64,000 nucleotides of DNA, from positions 27,676-91,675 of the forward strand of contig JAGKTY010000007.1 of assembly GCA_021153185.1 (NCBI GenBank), in the 5' to 3' direction. Shown piece after piece: positions 8,949-16,426 of this stretch. Below the pieces are notes generated by a model, which was not told the origin of the DNA, made no database searches, and saw only the letters and a list, made by a program, of their open reading frames with translations. Every line of letters begins with the position of its first letter. The stretch's first letter is position 1. This DNA is from Lachnospiraceae bacterium. GTDB taxonomy: Bacteria; Bacillota; Clostridia; Lachnospirales; Lachnospiraceae. The position numbers and the translations under genes are program-made.

Positions 8949-8998
8949 ACAACAATCCACAAAAAATCAAAAAAATAATATCATTGTCTTTGTCCCTA

Positions 8999-9007
8999 TG
9001 CTATAAT
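8999..9007 (+). promoter_or_regulatory. Extended -10 promoter of the pilin gene
   Basis: TGCTATAAT is a perfect extended -10 (TGnTATAAT), 40 nt ahead of the pilin ATG. No good -35 is seen at the usual distance, as expected for an extended -10. Confidence 0.6.
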
Positions 9008-9047
9008 GGAGCAGAGCGTAAATTTGACGAAACAGAAAAGGGGATAT

Positions 9048-9653
9048 ATGAAACGATTTCATTTTCATTCAAACAAAGGGTTTACCATTGTTGAACTAAT
9101 TATCGTAATGGCAATCATGGGAATTCTGACTGCACTTGTGTTGCCGTTTTTCACTTCTTATGTCGAGAAATCGCGCAGACAGAGCGATGTGACTACGGCG
9201 CGCGGACTGATGGATGTCCTTTCCATCTGTTACAACGATGGCTCCATCACATTTTCGGACACAAGCGACGACTCTGCTGTCTGGGTGTTTGTTACGACCG
9301 GTCAGTCTGTCATCTGTGCTGATGGCGGTACCGCCCCTGATTTTCACGGCGTTACCGGTGCTTCCGCTGACGATAAGTTTGCCGCGCTGCTGGCAGAACA
9401 CGGTATTTCAACGACCAATCTGAAACGCAACGCCAAAAATCCAAAAGATACCGGTGACATCAAAACCGATGAAGGCTGGGAATGGTACTGTGTATATCTG
9501 ACCTCCTCCGGCGAAACAGGTGCCGTATCAAATGTTAACAGCGTAAATGCCACTTACCTTTCAAGCTTCGGAAACTTCCAAAGCAATATTCTCTCCTGGT
9601 CGGACCGTCTCGACTCACCGATGTCCCGCAGCGTCGGTCAAAAGAAAGACTGA
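9048..9653 (+). CDS. Type IV pilin-like prepilin
   Basis: 201 residues. An 11-residue basic leader ends in Gly, followed by FTIVELIIVMAIMGILTAL: this is the prepilin peptidase site with Glu at mature position 5 and the hydrophobic N-terminal helix of type IV pilins or pseudopilins. The body is a Gly/Asp/Ser-rich globular domain ending near residue 200; no cysteine pair typical of some pilins stands out. AAAAGGGG precedes the ATG at 9048; the frame could extend upstream but homology starts here. It is the only clear plus-strand gene in 64 kb, and no pilus assembly ATPase, peptidase or secretin-like partner is nearby. Confidence 0.9.
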   Translation: MKRFHFHSNKGFTIVELIIVMAIMGILTALVLPFFTSYVEKSRRQSDVTTARGLMDVLSICYNDGSITFSDTSDDSAVWVFVTTGQSVICADGGTAPDFHGVTGASADDKFAALLAEHGISTTNLKRNAKNPKDTGDIKTDEGWEWYCVYLTSSGETGAVSNVNSVNATYLSSFGNFQSNILSWSDRLDSPMSRSVGQKKD

Positions 9654-9698
9654 CAAAACGGCAGTATAACACGCTTCAATCATATTAAGAAACACATC

Positions 9699-9733
9699 CA
9701 TACCAATGCATATTCCGATTATGCATTGGTATG
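9699..9733. terminator. Perfect inverted repeat between converging genes
   Basis: Two 13-base arms (CATACCAATGCAT and its complement) surround a 9-base loop, between the plus-strand pilin gene and the minus-strand HD-GYP gene. The right arm and loop contain the last codons and stop of the HD-GYP gene. No U-tract follows on either strand, so it may stabilise 3' ends rather than terminate. Confidence 0.55.
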
Positions 9734-11008
9734 ATACAGTTCTAAAATTTTTTCTTTTTGTTCAAAGAACACATCAACAAGGTTCGGATCAAAATCTTTT
9801 CCTCTTCCCTCTTCAATAATACGGAAGCATTTCTCAATCGGCATTGCATCGCGATAACAACGCTTTGCCGAAACTGCATCAAATACGTCCGCAATCGCCA
9901 TGATTCTGGCATGCAGCGGAATTTCTTTTTCCTTAAGCCCTTCCGGATATCCCGTTCCGTTCCATTTCTCATGATGATACCTGGCAACCTCATATGCAAT
10001 TTGCATGAACTCCGGATCATCCATATCCTTCATAATTTCTTTTACCATCTCACCACCATTGACAGAATGCTGTTTCATGATGGCATACTCTTCATCCGTA
10101 AGCTTTCCCGGCTTTTGTAAAATATAATCCGGCGTTGCAATCTTGCCTAAATCATGCATAGGCGCAGCATTTAGCACATTCCTGATATACTCCTTTGTCA
10201 ATAGGAAATGATAGCCCGGTTTGTACTCCATGCCTTCCAGAATAATCCCGACATATCCTTTGGTACGCTTAATATGACCACCTGTATTGTTATCTCTGTT
10301 TTCAACGAGTGTGGAAAAACTCATTACCATCTCCTGGTTGAACACCTGAAGCTTGTAAATGGCAGGATCCTCCATGGATGAGTAAAATCCAAAACTCACA
10401 ACAACCGGAAAGACGGAGGTAATCAATATTTCCGGGAAAATGATTTGAAAAATCAAAAGTGCAGATGAGATTCCCATTACCGTTATAATGCCGGAACGCT
10501 TGCGTTTTTCTATGTATTTTTTTCTTGTAAAAAGCACAACGAAAATCAATGCGTAATGCACAGCCAGCGATGCAAACGAGATGATAACCGATGTGCCCAT
10601 CGAATAATCTGTGTTTTTCCCCGAGATGTATTGCAAGTCACCCATAAATACCAAAACACCGAGGATGGAAAGTATGCCCGGCAATACACATAACAGCTTT
10701 TTCCACCGTTCCTTCGGAATACCGCTCGTATAGTGCAGCATACACAAAAAAGCAAAAACGACCAGCAAATCATCCGTAATAAAAAACAATGCATGTAACA
10801 CCTTATTCCAAATGTCCGGTATCAGATCCCTGTGATTGACTGTATATGCCGTGATGCCATCGAAAATAATAGACCATGGTGCTATGATTAATAATGCATC
10901 AAAATAATGGTTACACGGCATGTTCGTCCGGATTGCATCTTTCATATATCGAATTGTCATCAAAAGAACAATGACAAGACAGGCAACCTGTAAATTAAAA
11001 TAAATCAT
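9719..11008 (-). CDS. Membrane-bound HD-GYP domain protein (putative c-di-GMP phosphodiesterase)
   Basis: 429 residues. The N-terminal half has about seven membrane spans; the C-terminal half is a complete HD-GYP domain: the HD pair in APMHDLGKIATPD, HHEKWNGTGYP and the downstream DVFDAVSAKRCYRDAM. HD-GYP proteins hydrolyse cyclic di-GMP; a membrane sensor would tune this to an unknown signal. An ATG at 11041 is also in frame, but AAAAGGGATTACAT sits just before the ATG at 11008. The neighbouring prepilin is a plausible c-di-GMP-linked partner, though the genes converge rather than form an operon. Confidence 0.9.
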   Translation of the reverse strand: MIYFNLQVACLVIVLLMTIRYMKDAIRTNMPCNHYFDALLIIAPWSIIFDGITAYTVNHRDLIPDIWNKVLHALFFITDDLLVVFAFLCMLHYTSGIPKERWKKLLCVLPGILSILGVLVFMGDLQYISGKNTDYSMGTSVIISFASLAVHYALIFVVLFTRKKYIEKRKRSGIITVMGISSALLIFQIIFPEILITSVFPVVVSFGFYSSMEDPAIYKLQVFNQEMVMSFSTLVENRDNNTGGHIKRTKGYVGIILEGMEYKPGYHFLLTKEYIRNVLNAAPMHDLGKIATPDYILQKPGKLTDEEYAIMKQHSVNGGEMVKEIMKDMDDPEFMQIAYEVARYHHEKWNGTGYPEGLKEKEIPLHARIMAIADVFDAVSAKRCYRDAMPIEKCFRIIEEGRGKDFDPNLVDVFFEQKEKILELYHTNA

Positions 11009-11231
11009 ATGTAATCCCTTTTCATTATCAAATTTGTCCATCCCGCTTATGAGATGGACTTTTCATCCACTGTTACTAACGCTATCTAAATGATACACTT
11101 GCAACCTTGGAAATGCAAGTATTACCATACATAACAGAGACGAGATACGCTTTGCGAATCTCGCTCTGATTAGCAGTCGTCCAATGTCCATTCATGCAAG
11201 CATGATGGCCATTTTCCTCGTTGCCATAACA

Positions 11232-11274
11232 AAAAGGACGTTCGAGAAACCTTACTTTTCTCAAACGTCCTTTT
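11232..11274 (-). terminator. Rho-independent terminator after the SPFH/RHH operon
   Basis: An 18-bp stem with one mismatch (AAAAGGACGTTTGAGAAA and its partner) with a 7-base loop, ending in a T-run on the minus strand, 36 nt after the stop of the RHH gene. Just inside lies the perfect 16-base palindrome ATTAGCAATTGCTAAT (11275-11290). The remaining 11042-11230 is the HD-GYP leader; it holds small hairpins but no riboswitch I recognise. Confidence 0.85.
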
Positions 11275-11310
11275 ATTAGCAATTGCTAATTTATCCGGAA
11301 GTTGCAAAGA

Positions 11311-11508
11311 CTAACCGATATCAAATTTAGGCGGTACATCAATCTGCTCACCAACGTACTTGCCATCTTTTTTTCGCTGTTTTACGCACTCTGTTAACAA
11401 GTATTCGATTTGTCCGTTCACCGATCTGAAATCATCCTCTGCCCAAGCGGCAATGTCAGCATACAATTTTTCAGATAAGCGAAGCGGAACTTGTTTCTTC
11501 TCCGCCAT
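11311..11508 (-). CDS. Arc-like ribbon-helix-helix DNA-binding protein
   Basis: 65 residues. VPLRLSEKLYADIAAWAEDD is the beta-strand and first helix of an Arc/MetJ ribbon-helix-helix domain, followed by SVNGQIEYLLTECVKQ. A short tail with PPKFDIG ends the protein. It starts 2 nt after the stop of the SPFH gene, so the two are translated together. RHH proteins bind DNA as dimers to short repeats. The promoter of this operon carries four TGATAT-type repeats (12574-12636), which makes autoregulation plausible. Confidence 0.85.
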   Translation of the reverse strand: MAEKKQVPLRLSEKLYADIAAWAEDDFRSVNGQIEYLLTECVKQRKKDGKYVGEQIDVPPKFDIG

Positions 11509-11510
11509 AT

Positions 11511-12536
11511 TTAGTAGAGACTTCCCGAATTAACAATCGGCTGCGCATCGTGATTGCCGCATAATACCACGAGCAGGTTTGATACCATTGCTGCTTTTCG
11601 CTCTTCGTCAAGATTGACAAGCTGTTTTTCACTAAGGCGGTCAAGCGCCATCTCAACCATACCGACCGCACCATCGACAATCATTTTTCTGGCATCGATA
11701 ATTGCGGATGCCTGCTGTCTTTGCAGCATAACCGACGCAATTTCCGGTGCATAGGCAAGATACGTGATTCTCGCTTCAAGAATCTCAAGTCCGGCATCTA
11801 AAACCTTCGACTGAATCTCTTCTTTGATTCTCTCTGCAACAACCTCTGCCGAACCACGAAGGCTTCCTTCGTCTGCATTTCCATCACCGGTTGTATCGAC
11901 GCCCTGCGCTACATCATATGGATACACGCGCACAATATTTCGAAGTGCGCTATCACACTGAAGCGAAAGATATTCTTTGTAGTTGTCTACGTTAAATACT
12001 GCCTTGGCAGTATCCGTCACGCGCCAAATAACAGCAATACCGATTTCAACCGGATTGCCTAAGCAATCGTTAATCTTTTGTCTGCCATTGTTGAGCGTCA
12101 TCGCTTTTAACGAAATCTTCTTTGATGGCACATCAAGGGAAGCAGATGCCCCGTTGGTCGAAAGAGTCAGTCCTGATCCGGTTGCAGTCGTCTCTCCGCT
12201 CTGTGCAAGCTTTGTCTGTGCTGCCGGATTCACTGCTGTACAGAATGGATTAACAAAATAAAAGCCATCCTCCCGAATCGTTCCCTTGTAATTACCAAAC
12301 AGTGTCAAAACAAGTGCTTCCTGTGGTTTGATGACTTTCAATCCACAAAACGGAATCCAGCCGACACACAAGATACAAATGCCCAAAACAAGCATCACTG
12401 TTCCGATTTGAAAGGCACCGTTTTCCATGCAAACTGCACCAAAAATCACGAGTGCAAGCCCCAGAAGTAAAAGTGCAATCGTCCCAAGCATCACAAGCAT
12501 TCCGTTTTTCTTCGTCGTATAAATTTTTTCTGTCAT
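11511..12536 (-). CDS. SPFH/Band 7 domain membrane protein
   Basis: 341 residues. Two membrane hairpin segments (about 12-34 and 41-63) lead into an SPFH/prohibitin domain: GLKVIKPQEALVLTLFGNYKG, then EIGIAVIWRVTDTAKAVFNVDNYKEYL and LRNIVRVYPYD. A long helical tail (AERIKEEIQSKVLDAGLEI...LQRQQASAIIDARKMIVDGAV) follows. Such proteins form large ring scaffolds in membrane microdomains. A Gly/Ser/Thr-rich insertion at about 105-135 interrupts the usual fold. GAGGGGATATC precedes the ATG. It is the first gene of a two-gene operon with the RHH protein. Confidence 0.92.
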   Translation of the reverse strand: MTEKIYTTKKNGMLVMLGTIALLLLGLALVIFGAVCMENGAFQIGTVMLVLGICILCVGWIPFCGLKVIKPQEALVLTLFGNYKGTIREDGFYFVNPFCTAVNPAAQTKLAQSGETTATGSGLTLSTNGASASLDVPSKKISLKAMTLNNGRQKINDCLGNPVEIGIAVIWRVTDTAKAVFNVDNYKEYLSLQCDSALRNIVRVYPYDVAQGVDTTGDGNADEGSLRGSAEVVAERIKEEIQSKVLDAGLEILEARITYLAYAPEIASVMLQRQQASAIIDARKMIVDGAVGMVEMALDRLSEKQLVNLDEERKAAMVSNLLVVLCGNHDAQPIVNSGSLY

Positions 12537-12617
12537 GATATCCCCTCCTGAACCTATGTAGGTGACAATGCATCCTTATATCATTACGCTTATATCATTT
12601 CAAGGACGCAATTTATT

Positions 12618-12655
12618 TGATATCATAATGATATCACTTTGGCAGAAAATGTCAA
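12618..12655 (-). promoter_or_regulatory. SPFH operon promoter with overlapping palindromic operator
   Basis: On the minus strand TTGACA (12655-12650), a 16-base spacer and TATCAT (12633-12628) form a promoter. Its -10 lies inside the palindrome TGATATCA-TAA-TGATATCA (12618-12636 as read on the plus strand). Two further TGATATAA copies lie downstream at about 12574-12599. The arrangement looks like a multi-site operator, likely for the co-transcribed RHH protein. Confidence 0.65.
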
Positions 12656-12663
12656 TCCATTTT

Positions 12664-13293
12664 TCAAATTATTGCCATGCCGTACTTGTTTAAGTCCACT
12701 TTTCCGCCGGATACAACAACGCCTTCTGCCTCAAGCAGGCTGGCCTGTGCACCCGCTCCACCAAATGCAAATTCTCCGGCCAGTTCTCCTTTTGCATTCA
12801 CTACGCGGTGACATGGAATCGTACCCGGCTGCGGGTTTTTGTGCAACGCATTTCCGACTGCTCGCGACATTTTGGCATTGCCTGCCATTTGAGCGACCTG
12901 GCCATAGGTTGCCACCTTCCCCTTCGGAATCCGTTTCACTGCTTCATAGATTCTCTTTGCCGGACTATCCGTGATGAGTTCATAGCTTTCTGCGATCATA
13001 TCCTGAAGAACATTTTCCGGTATCGTTCCATCCAAGATAACCGTATTCCAATGTTCTTTATTCTGATGCCATCCCGGGAGCACAGATGGATATGCACTTC
13101 TGAAAAGATCACGGCTCTCCGGTGATACCTTGACATTCATCCGAATCAATCCATCTTTCTCATAAACCCATAAAAAAGCCTTCTTGCTTCCCCGTACCCT
13201 GACCAATTGCCAGTTATTGTCATGAAACGGCGCCTCTAAATAAGTCTCCGCAAATGACAGACCATATTGCAATGCTTCTTCTCTTGTTGTCAT
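12664..13293 (-). CDS. MmcQ/YjbR-MGMT fusion protein
   Basis: 209 residues. Residues 1-105 resemble the MmcQ/YjbR domain (EEALQYGLSFAETYLEAPF, NVKVSPES, HWNTVILDG). Residues 115-209 are the DNA-binding domain of O6-alkylguanine-DNA methyltransferases (IPKGKVATYGQVAQMAG, then IPCHRVVNAKGELAGE) and include the acceptor cysteine, Cys161. The N-terminal ribonuclease-like domain of classical Ada/Ogt is missing, as in Atl-like proteins, but unlike Atl the Cys is kept. It likely repairs or recognises alkylated guanine. AAAGGAGTCGT precedes the ATG. It is monocistronic. Confidence 0.88.
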   Translation of the reverse strand: MTTREEALQYGLSFAETYLEAPFHDNNWQLVRVRGSKKAFLWVYEKDGLIRMNVKVSPESRDLFRSAYPSVLPGWHQNKEHWNTVILDGTIPENVLQDMIAESYELITDSPAKRIYEAVKRIPKGKVATYGQVAQMAGNAKMSRAVGNALHKNPQPGTIPCHRVVNAKGELAGEFAFGGAGAQASLLEAEGVVVSGGKVDLNKYGMAII

Positions 13294-13355
13294 ACGACTC
13301 CTTTCCGGGGATTTCTTCCCTGCTTACAGCCAAGCTACCCGTTTGTCCATATAAA

Positions 13356-13534
13356 TTATTTTAGCGGAAAACAAATATCGATTTCCATATATCCATCATC
13401 TCGTACCATGCGGTATATGTCAAGAATCGGTCTCTCATCCAGCCGGTTTTGGGTTTTGGACAGCCATCTGCAAAACACTTCCTGATACACCATATGCCAT
13501 CATGAAAAAACTTCTGAATTTTGTAATCTATCAT
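13356..13534 (-). pseudogene. Remnant of a GyrI-like effector-binding protein
   Basis: From 13500 down to the TAA at 13356 one frame reads WHMVYQEVFCRWLSKTQN...LDIYRMV, then GYMEIDICFPLK-stop. This is the typical C-terminal end of GyrI/AraC effector-binding domains. In another frame, 13534 to about 13505 reads MIDYKIQKFF, the typical beginning of the same family. The middle is missing and the two ends are out of frame. The 312-bp gap between the MGMT gene and the toxin-antitoxin pair is mostly this remnant plus a terminator. Confidence 0.6.
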
Positions 13535-13550
13535 ACTAAAATGAGGACAC

Positions 13551-13590
13551 AAAAACCGCCGATTATGGGAAACTCCATATCGGCGGTTTT
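13551..13590 (-). terminator. Terminator of the toxin-antitoxin operon
   Basis: AAAACCGCCGAT with its complement forms a long stem of about 15 bp with a GTTTCC-type loop, followed by TTTTTG on the minus strand, 16 nt past the antitoxin stop. The arms are symmetric, so it could also act on the plus strand. Confidence 0.85.
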
Positions 13591-13605
13591 CGTATTATAT
13601 CAATA

Positions 13606-13911
13606 CTATTTTGCTACAATATATTTCATTTCATCGCTTGAAGAAAGAATATCTAAAAGTCTAAACACAGGACCGGTAGGATGTGTCCTTCCGCCCTCCC
13701 AAGCCTCTACTGTCTTAATTGAGACTCCCATATAAGATGCAAATACACTCTGCGTCATGCCAGCCTTTTTTCTGATATCGCGTATTTCTTTTCCAGAGTA
13801 TTCTTTAACCGGTAAAATCATATATGTTTTTACCGTTGCTTCGCCAGTTCCTTTTTCATATGCAATAGCTTCTTCGAGTCCTTGTTTCAAATCATCAAAT
13901 AATGAACTCAT
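13606..13911 (-). CDS. HigA-type antitoxin, XRE family
   Basis: 101 residues. The C-terminal half is a helix-turn-helix of the XRE/Cro type (EIRDIRKKAGMTQSVFASYM, then SIKTVEAWEGGRTHPTGPV). The N-terminal half (LFDDLKQGLEEAIAYEKG) would contact the toxin. The chosen ATG at 13911 has a perfect site, GGAGG, placed over the toxin's stop codon region, 8 nt upstream; a GTG at 13920 is less likely. The toxin gene comes first, as in HigBA systems. It should repress its own operon through the palindrome at 14301-14321. Confidence 0.88.
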   Translation of the reverse strand: MSSLFDDLKQGLEEAIAYEKGTGEATVKTYMILPVKEYSGKEIRDIRKKAGMTQSVFASYMGVSIKTVEAWEGGRTHPTGPVFRLLDILSSSDEMKYIVAK

Positions 13912-13916
13912 TGAAA

Positions 13917-14264
13917 TCACCTCCTATTTTTAGATGCTTCCGCCTTTAATGCTTTAACTAATTTCTTCAGAGCATTCTTCTCATCATCCGTAAGATTTTC
14001 TTGCTCTTTCTTTTCGAAAGCAGTAATTAAATATATGACTTCATACTCGGCAAAATCTGTATAGCATACCCTTACACTTCCACTTTTCCCTCGGTTTTTT
14101 AAAGAAAATCTCACTTTACGAATCCCACCTGTTCCTTCCATTACCGGACCAGATTCCGGATCTTTTAGAAGCATTATCTGTAATGCTTGAAGTTCAGCTT
14201 CATCAAGACCAATTTCCTTCCATCTCTTAGAAAACAATGGTACTTCAATAAATGTTCTTGTCAT
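13917..14264 (-). CDS. RelE/HigB-type toxin
   Basis: 115 residues, close to RelE-superfamily endoribonuclease toxins: a helix-rich start (FSKRWKEIGLDEAELQALQIML), then the beta-sheet GGIRKVRFSLKNRGKSGSVRVCYTDF and VIYLITAFEKKEQ. These strands carry the basic residues that normally cut mRNA on the ribosome. Unlike short RelEs it has an additional Lys-rich C-terminal helix. AAAGGTAAGTAACAA precedes the ATG. The antitoxin follows after 5 nt. Function as a toxin is inferred from fold and gene order. Confidence 0.87.
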   Translation of the reverse strand: MTRTFIEVPLFSKRWKEIGLDEAELQALQIMLLKDPESGPVMEGTGGIRKVRFSLKNRGKSGSVRVCYTDFAEYEVIYLITAFEKKEQENLTDDEKNALKKLVKALKAEASKNRR

Positions 14265-14295
14265 TTGTTACTTACCTTTCCCATTTGTTATTATT

Positions 14296-14324
14296 ATATT
14301 ACACCCTATTTTATAGGGTGTCAA
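14296..14324 (-). promoter_or_regulatory. Toxin-antitoxin promoter with operator in the spacer
   Basis: TTGACA (14324-14319), a 17-base spacer and TAATAT (14301-14296) form a near-consensus promoter. A perfect 21-base palindrome, ACACCCTAT-TTT-ATAGGGTGT (14301-14321), fills the spacer and touches both boxes, so a bound antitoxin would block polymerase. Confidence 0.8.
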
Positions 14325-14382
14325 TATTTTTTGACCACTCTGTGATTCCGTCGTCATTCTGTCGTTTTTGTCGTTTTTCATA

Positions 14383-15648
14383 TCATTCCACAAAAGTCTT
14401 CCTAGCATTTTCGAATCCTCCCTTCTTTTCTTCAAGCAGTCTGATTTCCTTTATAAACAAAATACCAACCGATACAATCACAAGCGCAACACCCGCAAAA
14501 GCAATGACGCTCCCCGCGCCTCTTCCTACGCTGATTTCACTGTTTTTTGCAATTTGGTCGGCCAAAAAGCCACTGCATCCGTATGCAATCACATATCCAA
14601 TCTGGGACAAAAATCCGACAATTCCCCAAACGCGTCCCTGCAGCTCGATTGGTGTATTTGTCCGGACCAGATAATCCAGACAGTTATTCGCAAAAGGCAG
14701 CATCAGGAAAAATCCAAATCCGGAAACCGTGATTGGCACGATGTGTTCAAATATGCCAAATCCAAAGATACATACCCCAGCCAGTGCCAGTGACAGACTG
14801 AGCACTTTTACATAACCTGCTTTCAAACCGTGTATTCCAAGAAACAGACTGGATACAAGCATACCGCTTGCGCATATGGTCTCTGCAATGCCCAGCGTTT
14901 TCGCATCCGCTATAGACAAAATAAGCGGTTCTGCCAAAATTTGAAACACACCGATAAACAGTGTCAGGAGCGAAGAGACGATAACAAGCAAAAACACGCC
15001 TCTTTTTTCCCGGATAGCATGCCATCCGCCAAGCATGCTTTCTTGAAAAGAAAGCCGTTTTGAACACACTTCTGTTTTGATTCCCCTCCTGACGGCAAAT
15101 GTTGAAATTACGGTTAAAAGAAACGTACAAATGTCAATCACAAGCAAAAGCTTCACATCACTGACAGACAACAAGATACCTGCAATCACCGGAGAAACGA
15201 GATATCTGGCACTTCCTGCAAGAGAAACGAGCCCACTTGCCTTTGAATACTCATCAGCTGTTAACAAATCAGAAACTGTCGCCTTATATGCAGGGTCGAG
15301 CAAGGAAGAGAACACTGCCGATACAAATACACCTATGCAAATCTGAAATAGCGAAGCCTCACCCTTCATCATGCAGATCAGAATAAAAAGAATTCCGCAT
15401 CCGGAAAACCCGTCACCGAGCATCATGAGTAATCTTCTGTCATACCTGTCTGCCAAAACACCTGCCGGAACACTCAGCAAGAGCGTTGGAAGAAATCCAA
15501 GCAAGGTAACAAGCGCCATCCCCGCTGCACTTCCTGTTTTCTGAAACACATACACGCCGAGTCCAAAGCTGGTTAATCCGCCTCCTATGGCAGATATCAA
15601 TTGACCCGCCCACAATAATAGAAACCGTTTAAAATTTGAATGATTCAT
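14383..15648 (-). CDS. MFS drug-efflux transporter
   Basis: 421 residues with 12 predicted membrane spans. The MFS signature between spans 2 and 3 is present as GVLADRYDRRLLMMLGD. Overall resemblance is to the MefA/macrolide-efflux-like group of proton-driven exporters in Firmicutes. A TTG at 15672 is in frame, but GGAGGGAAGAA before the ATG at 15648 decides the start. It lies downstream of a divergently unrelated but co-oriented TetR gene, with a palindromic operator 24 nt upstream, so it is probably derepressed by the TetR ligand. Substrate unknown. Confidence 0.9.
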   Translation of the reverse strand: MNHSNFKRFLLLWAGQLISAIGGGLTSFGLGVYVFQKTGSAAGMALVTLLGFLPTLLLSVPAGVLADRYDRRLLMMLGDGFSGCGILFILICMMKGEASLFQICIGVFVSAVFSSLLDPAYKATVSDLLTADEYSKASGLVSLAGSARYLVSPVIAGILLSVSDVKLLLVIDICTFLLTVISTFAVRRGIKTEVCSKRLSFQESMLGGWHAIREKRGVFLLVIVSSLLTLFIGVFQILAEPLILSIADAKTLGIAETICASGMLVSSLFLGIHGLKAGYVKVLSLSLALAGVCIFGFGIFEHIVPITVSGFGFFLMLPFANNCLDYLVRTNTPIELQGRVWGIVGFLSQIGYVIAYGCSGFLADQIAKNSEISVGRGAGSVIAFAGVALVIVSVGILFIKEIRLLEEKKGGFENARKTFVE

Positions 15649-15671
15649 TTCTTCCCTCCACTCTTCTTGCA

Positions 15672-15688
15672 ACCGACAGTCTGTCGGT
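15672..15688. promoter_or_regulatory. TetR-type operator ahead of the MFS gene
   Basis: Perfect 17-base palindrome ACCGACAG-T-CTGTCGGT. A related site lies upstream of the adjacent tetR gene (16427). Confidence 0.75.
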
Positions 15689-15696
15689 AATATGTT

Positions 15697-15746
15697 AAAA
15701 AAATACGTAACACTCCAGAACCATTGGCATGGCTCTGAATTGTTAC
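15697..15746 (-). terminator. Terminator/attenuator between tetR and MFS genes
   Basis: A long imperfect hairpin (core CAGAGCCAT/ATGGTTCTG, extended by GTAACA/TGTTAC) followed by seven T residues on the minus strand, between the TetR stop at 15765 and the MFS operator. Confidence 0.75.
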
Positions 15747-15764
15747 AAAATTGACCATAAAATA

Positions 15765-16412
15765 TCAGAGTAGTTCCTTCCTTTCATTTCTGTAAAACAT
15801 CGGAAGCATCGCTTCGCGCAGACTTCCGCTTTGCATATGAAATAAAACTTCCACATTACTGATAAAAGCAAGTACCTTTCTCATTTTGACTTCCTCAGGA
15901 TACGCTATGGAATCGTCAAATACCGTATTTGCATACAAAAGCAGCATCTGTATGGTATCCTCCGGGTAATCTGTCTGCATCAGATTCTGTGAGGCGCCGT
16001 CTTCTATAATCCTAACAAAAAGCGGCACCAATTCATTTAACAGCTTTTCCTGCATTTTGGCATGCATGAGTGCGTTCTGTGGTTTATGAACCTGCTCTAA
16101 AATCATATTGCCGGTTTTGGTATCTACATTGGCTGCAAGAACCGTCTTTGTTAACCGCTCCAAAACAGGCACAGACGCATCAAGTGCAATCGCGCCTGCC
16201 TTTCTGATCGTTTCATCGAGGATTCGATCTATCATTGCATCCAAGATATCTTCTTTGCTTTTGAAGTGATAATACAGCGTCCCCCTGGCAATTCCTATCT
16301 CGGTCAGAATATCATTTGTGCTTGTATTGTCATAGCCGTTTGTACAAAATAACCTTTCTGCAACATCCAGGATTTCATTCCGCCGCTCCGCTGCTTCTTT
16401 TACGATTCTCAT
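15765..16412 (-). CDS. TetR family transcriptional regulator
   Basis: 215 residues. The N-terminal helix-turn-helix is typical: RRNEILDVAERLFCTNGYDN, then DILTEIGIARGTLYYHFKSKEDIL. The C-terminal 150 residues form the ligand/dimer domain. It very likely controls the downstream MFS gene and itself: ACCGACAG sites lie before both genes (15672 and 16427). Gene order (regulator then exporter) is common in efflux loci. Inducer unknown. Confidence 0.92.
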   Translation of the reverse strand: MRIVKEAAERRNEILDVAERLFCTNGYDNTSTNDILTEIGIARGTLYYHFKSKEDILDAMIDRILDETIRKAGAIALDASVPVLERLTKTVLAANVDTKTGNMILEQVHKPQNALMHAKMQEKLLNELVPLFVRIIEDGASQNLMQTDYPEDTIQMLLLYANTVFDDSIAYPEEVKMRKVLAFISNVEVLFHMQSGSLREAMLPMFYRNERKELL

Positions 16413-16426
16413 GATACACGCCCCTT

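Noticed and set aside
11042..11230. c-di-GMP riboswitch before the HD-GYP gene
   Set aside because: I looked for the GEMM-I conserved bases and pairing; several small hairpins exist but the motif is not there.
11082..11282. 66-codon minus-strand ORF in the HD-GYP leader
   Set aside because: It begins inside the terminator stem, with no ribosome binding site and no family match; it is probably untranslated leader.
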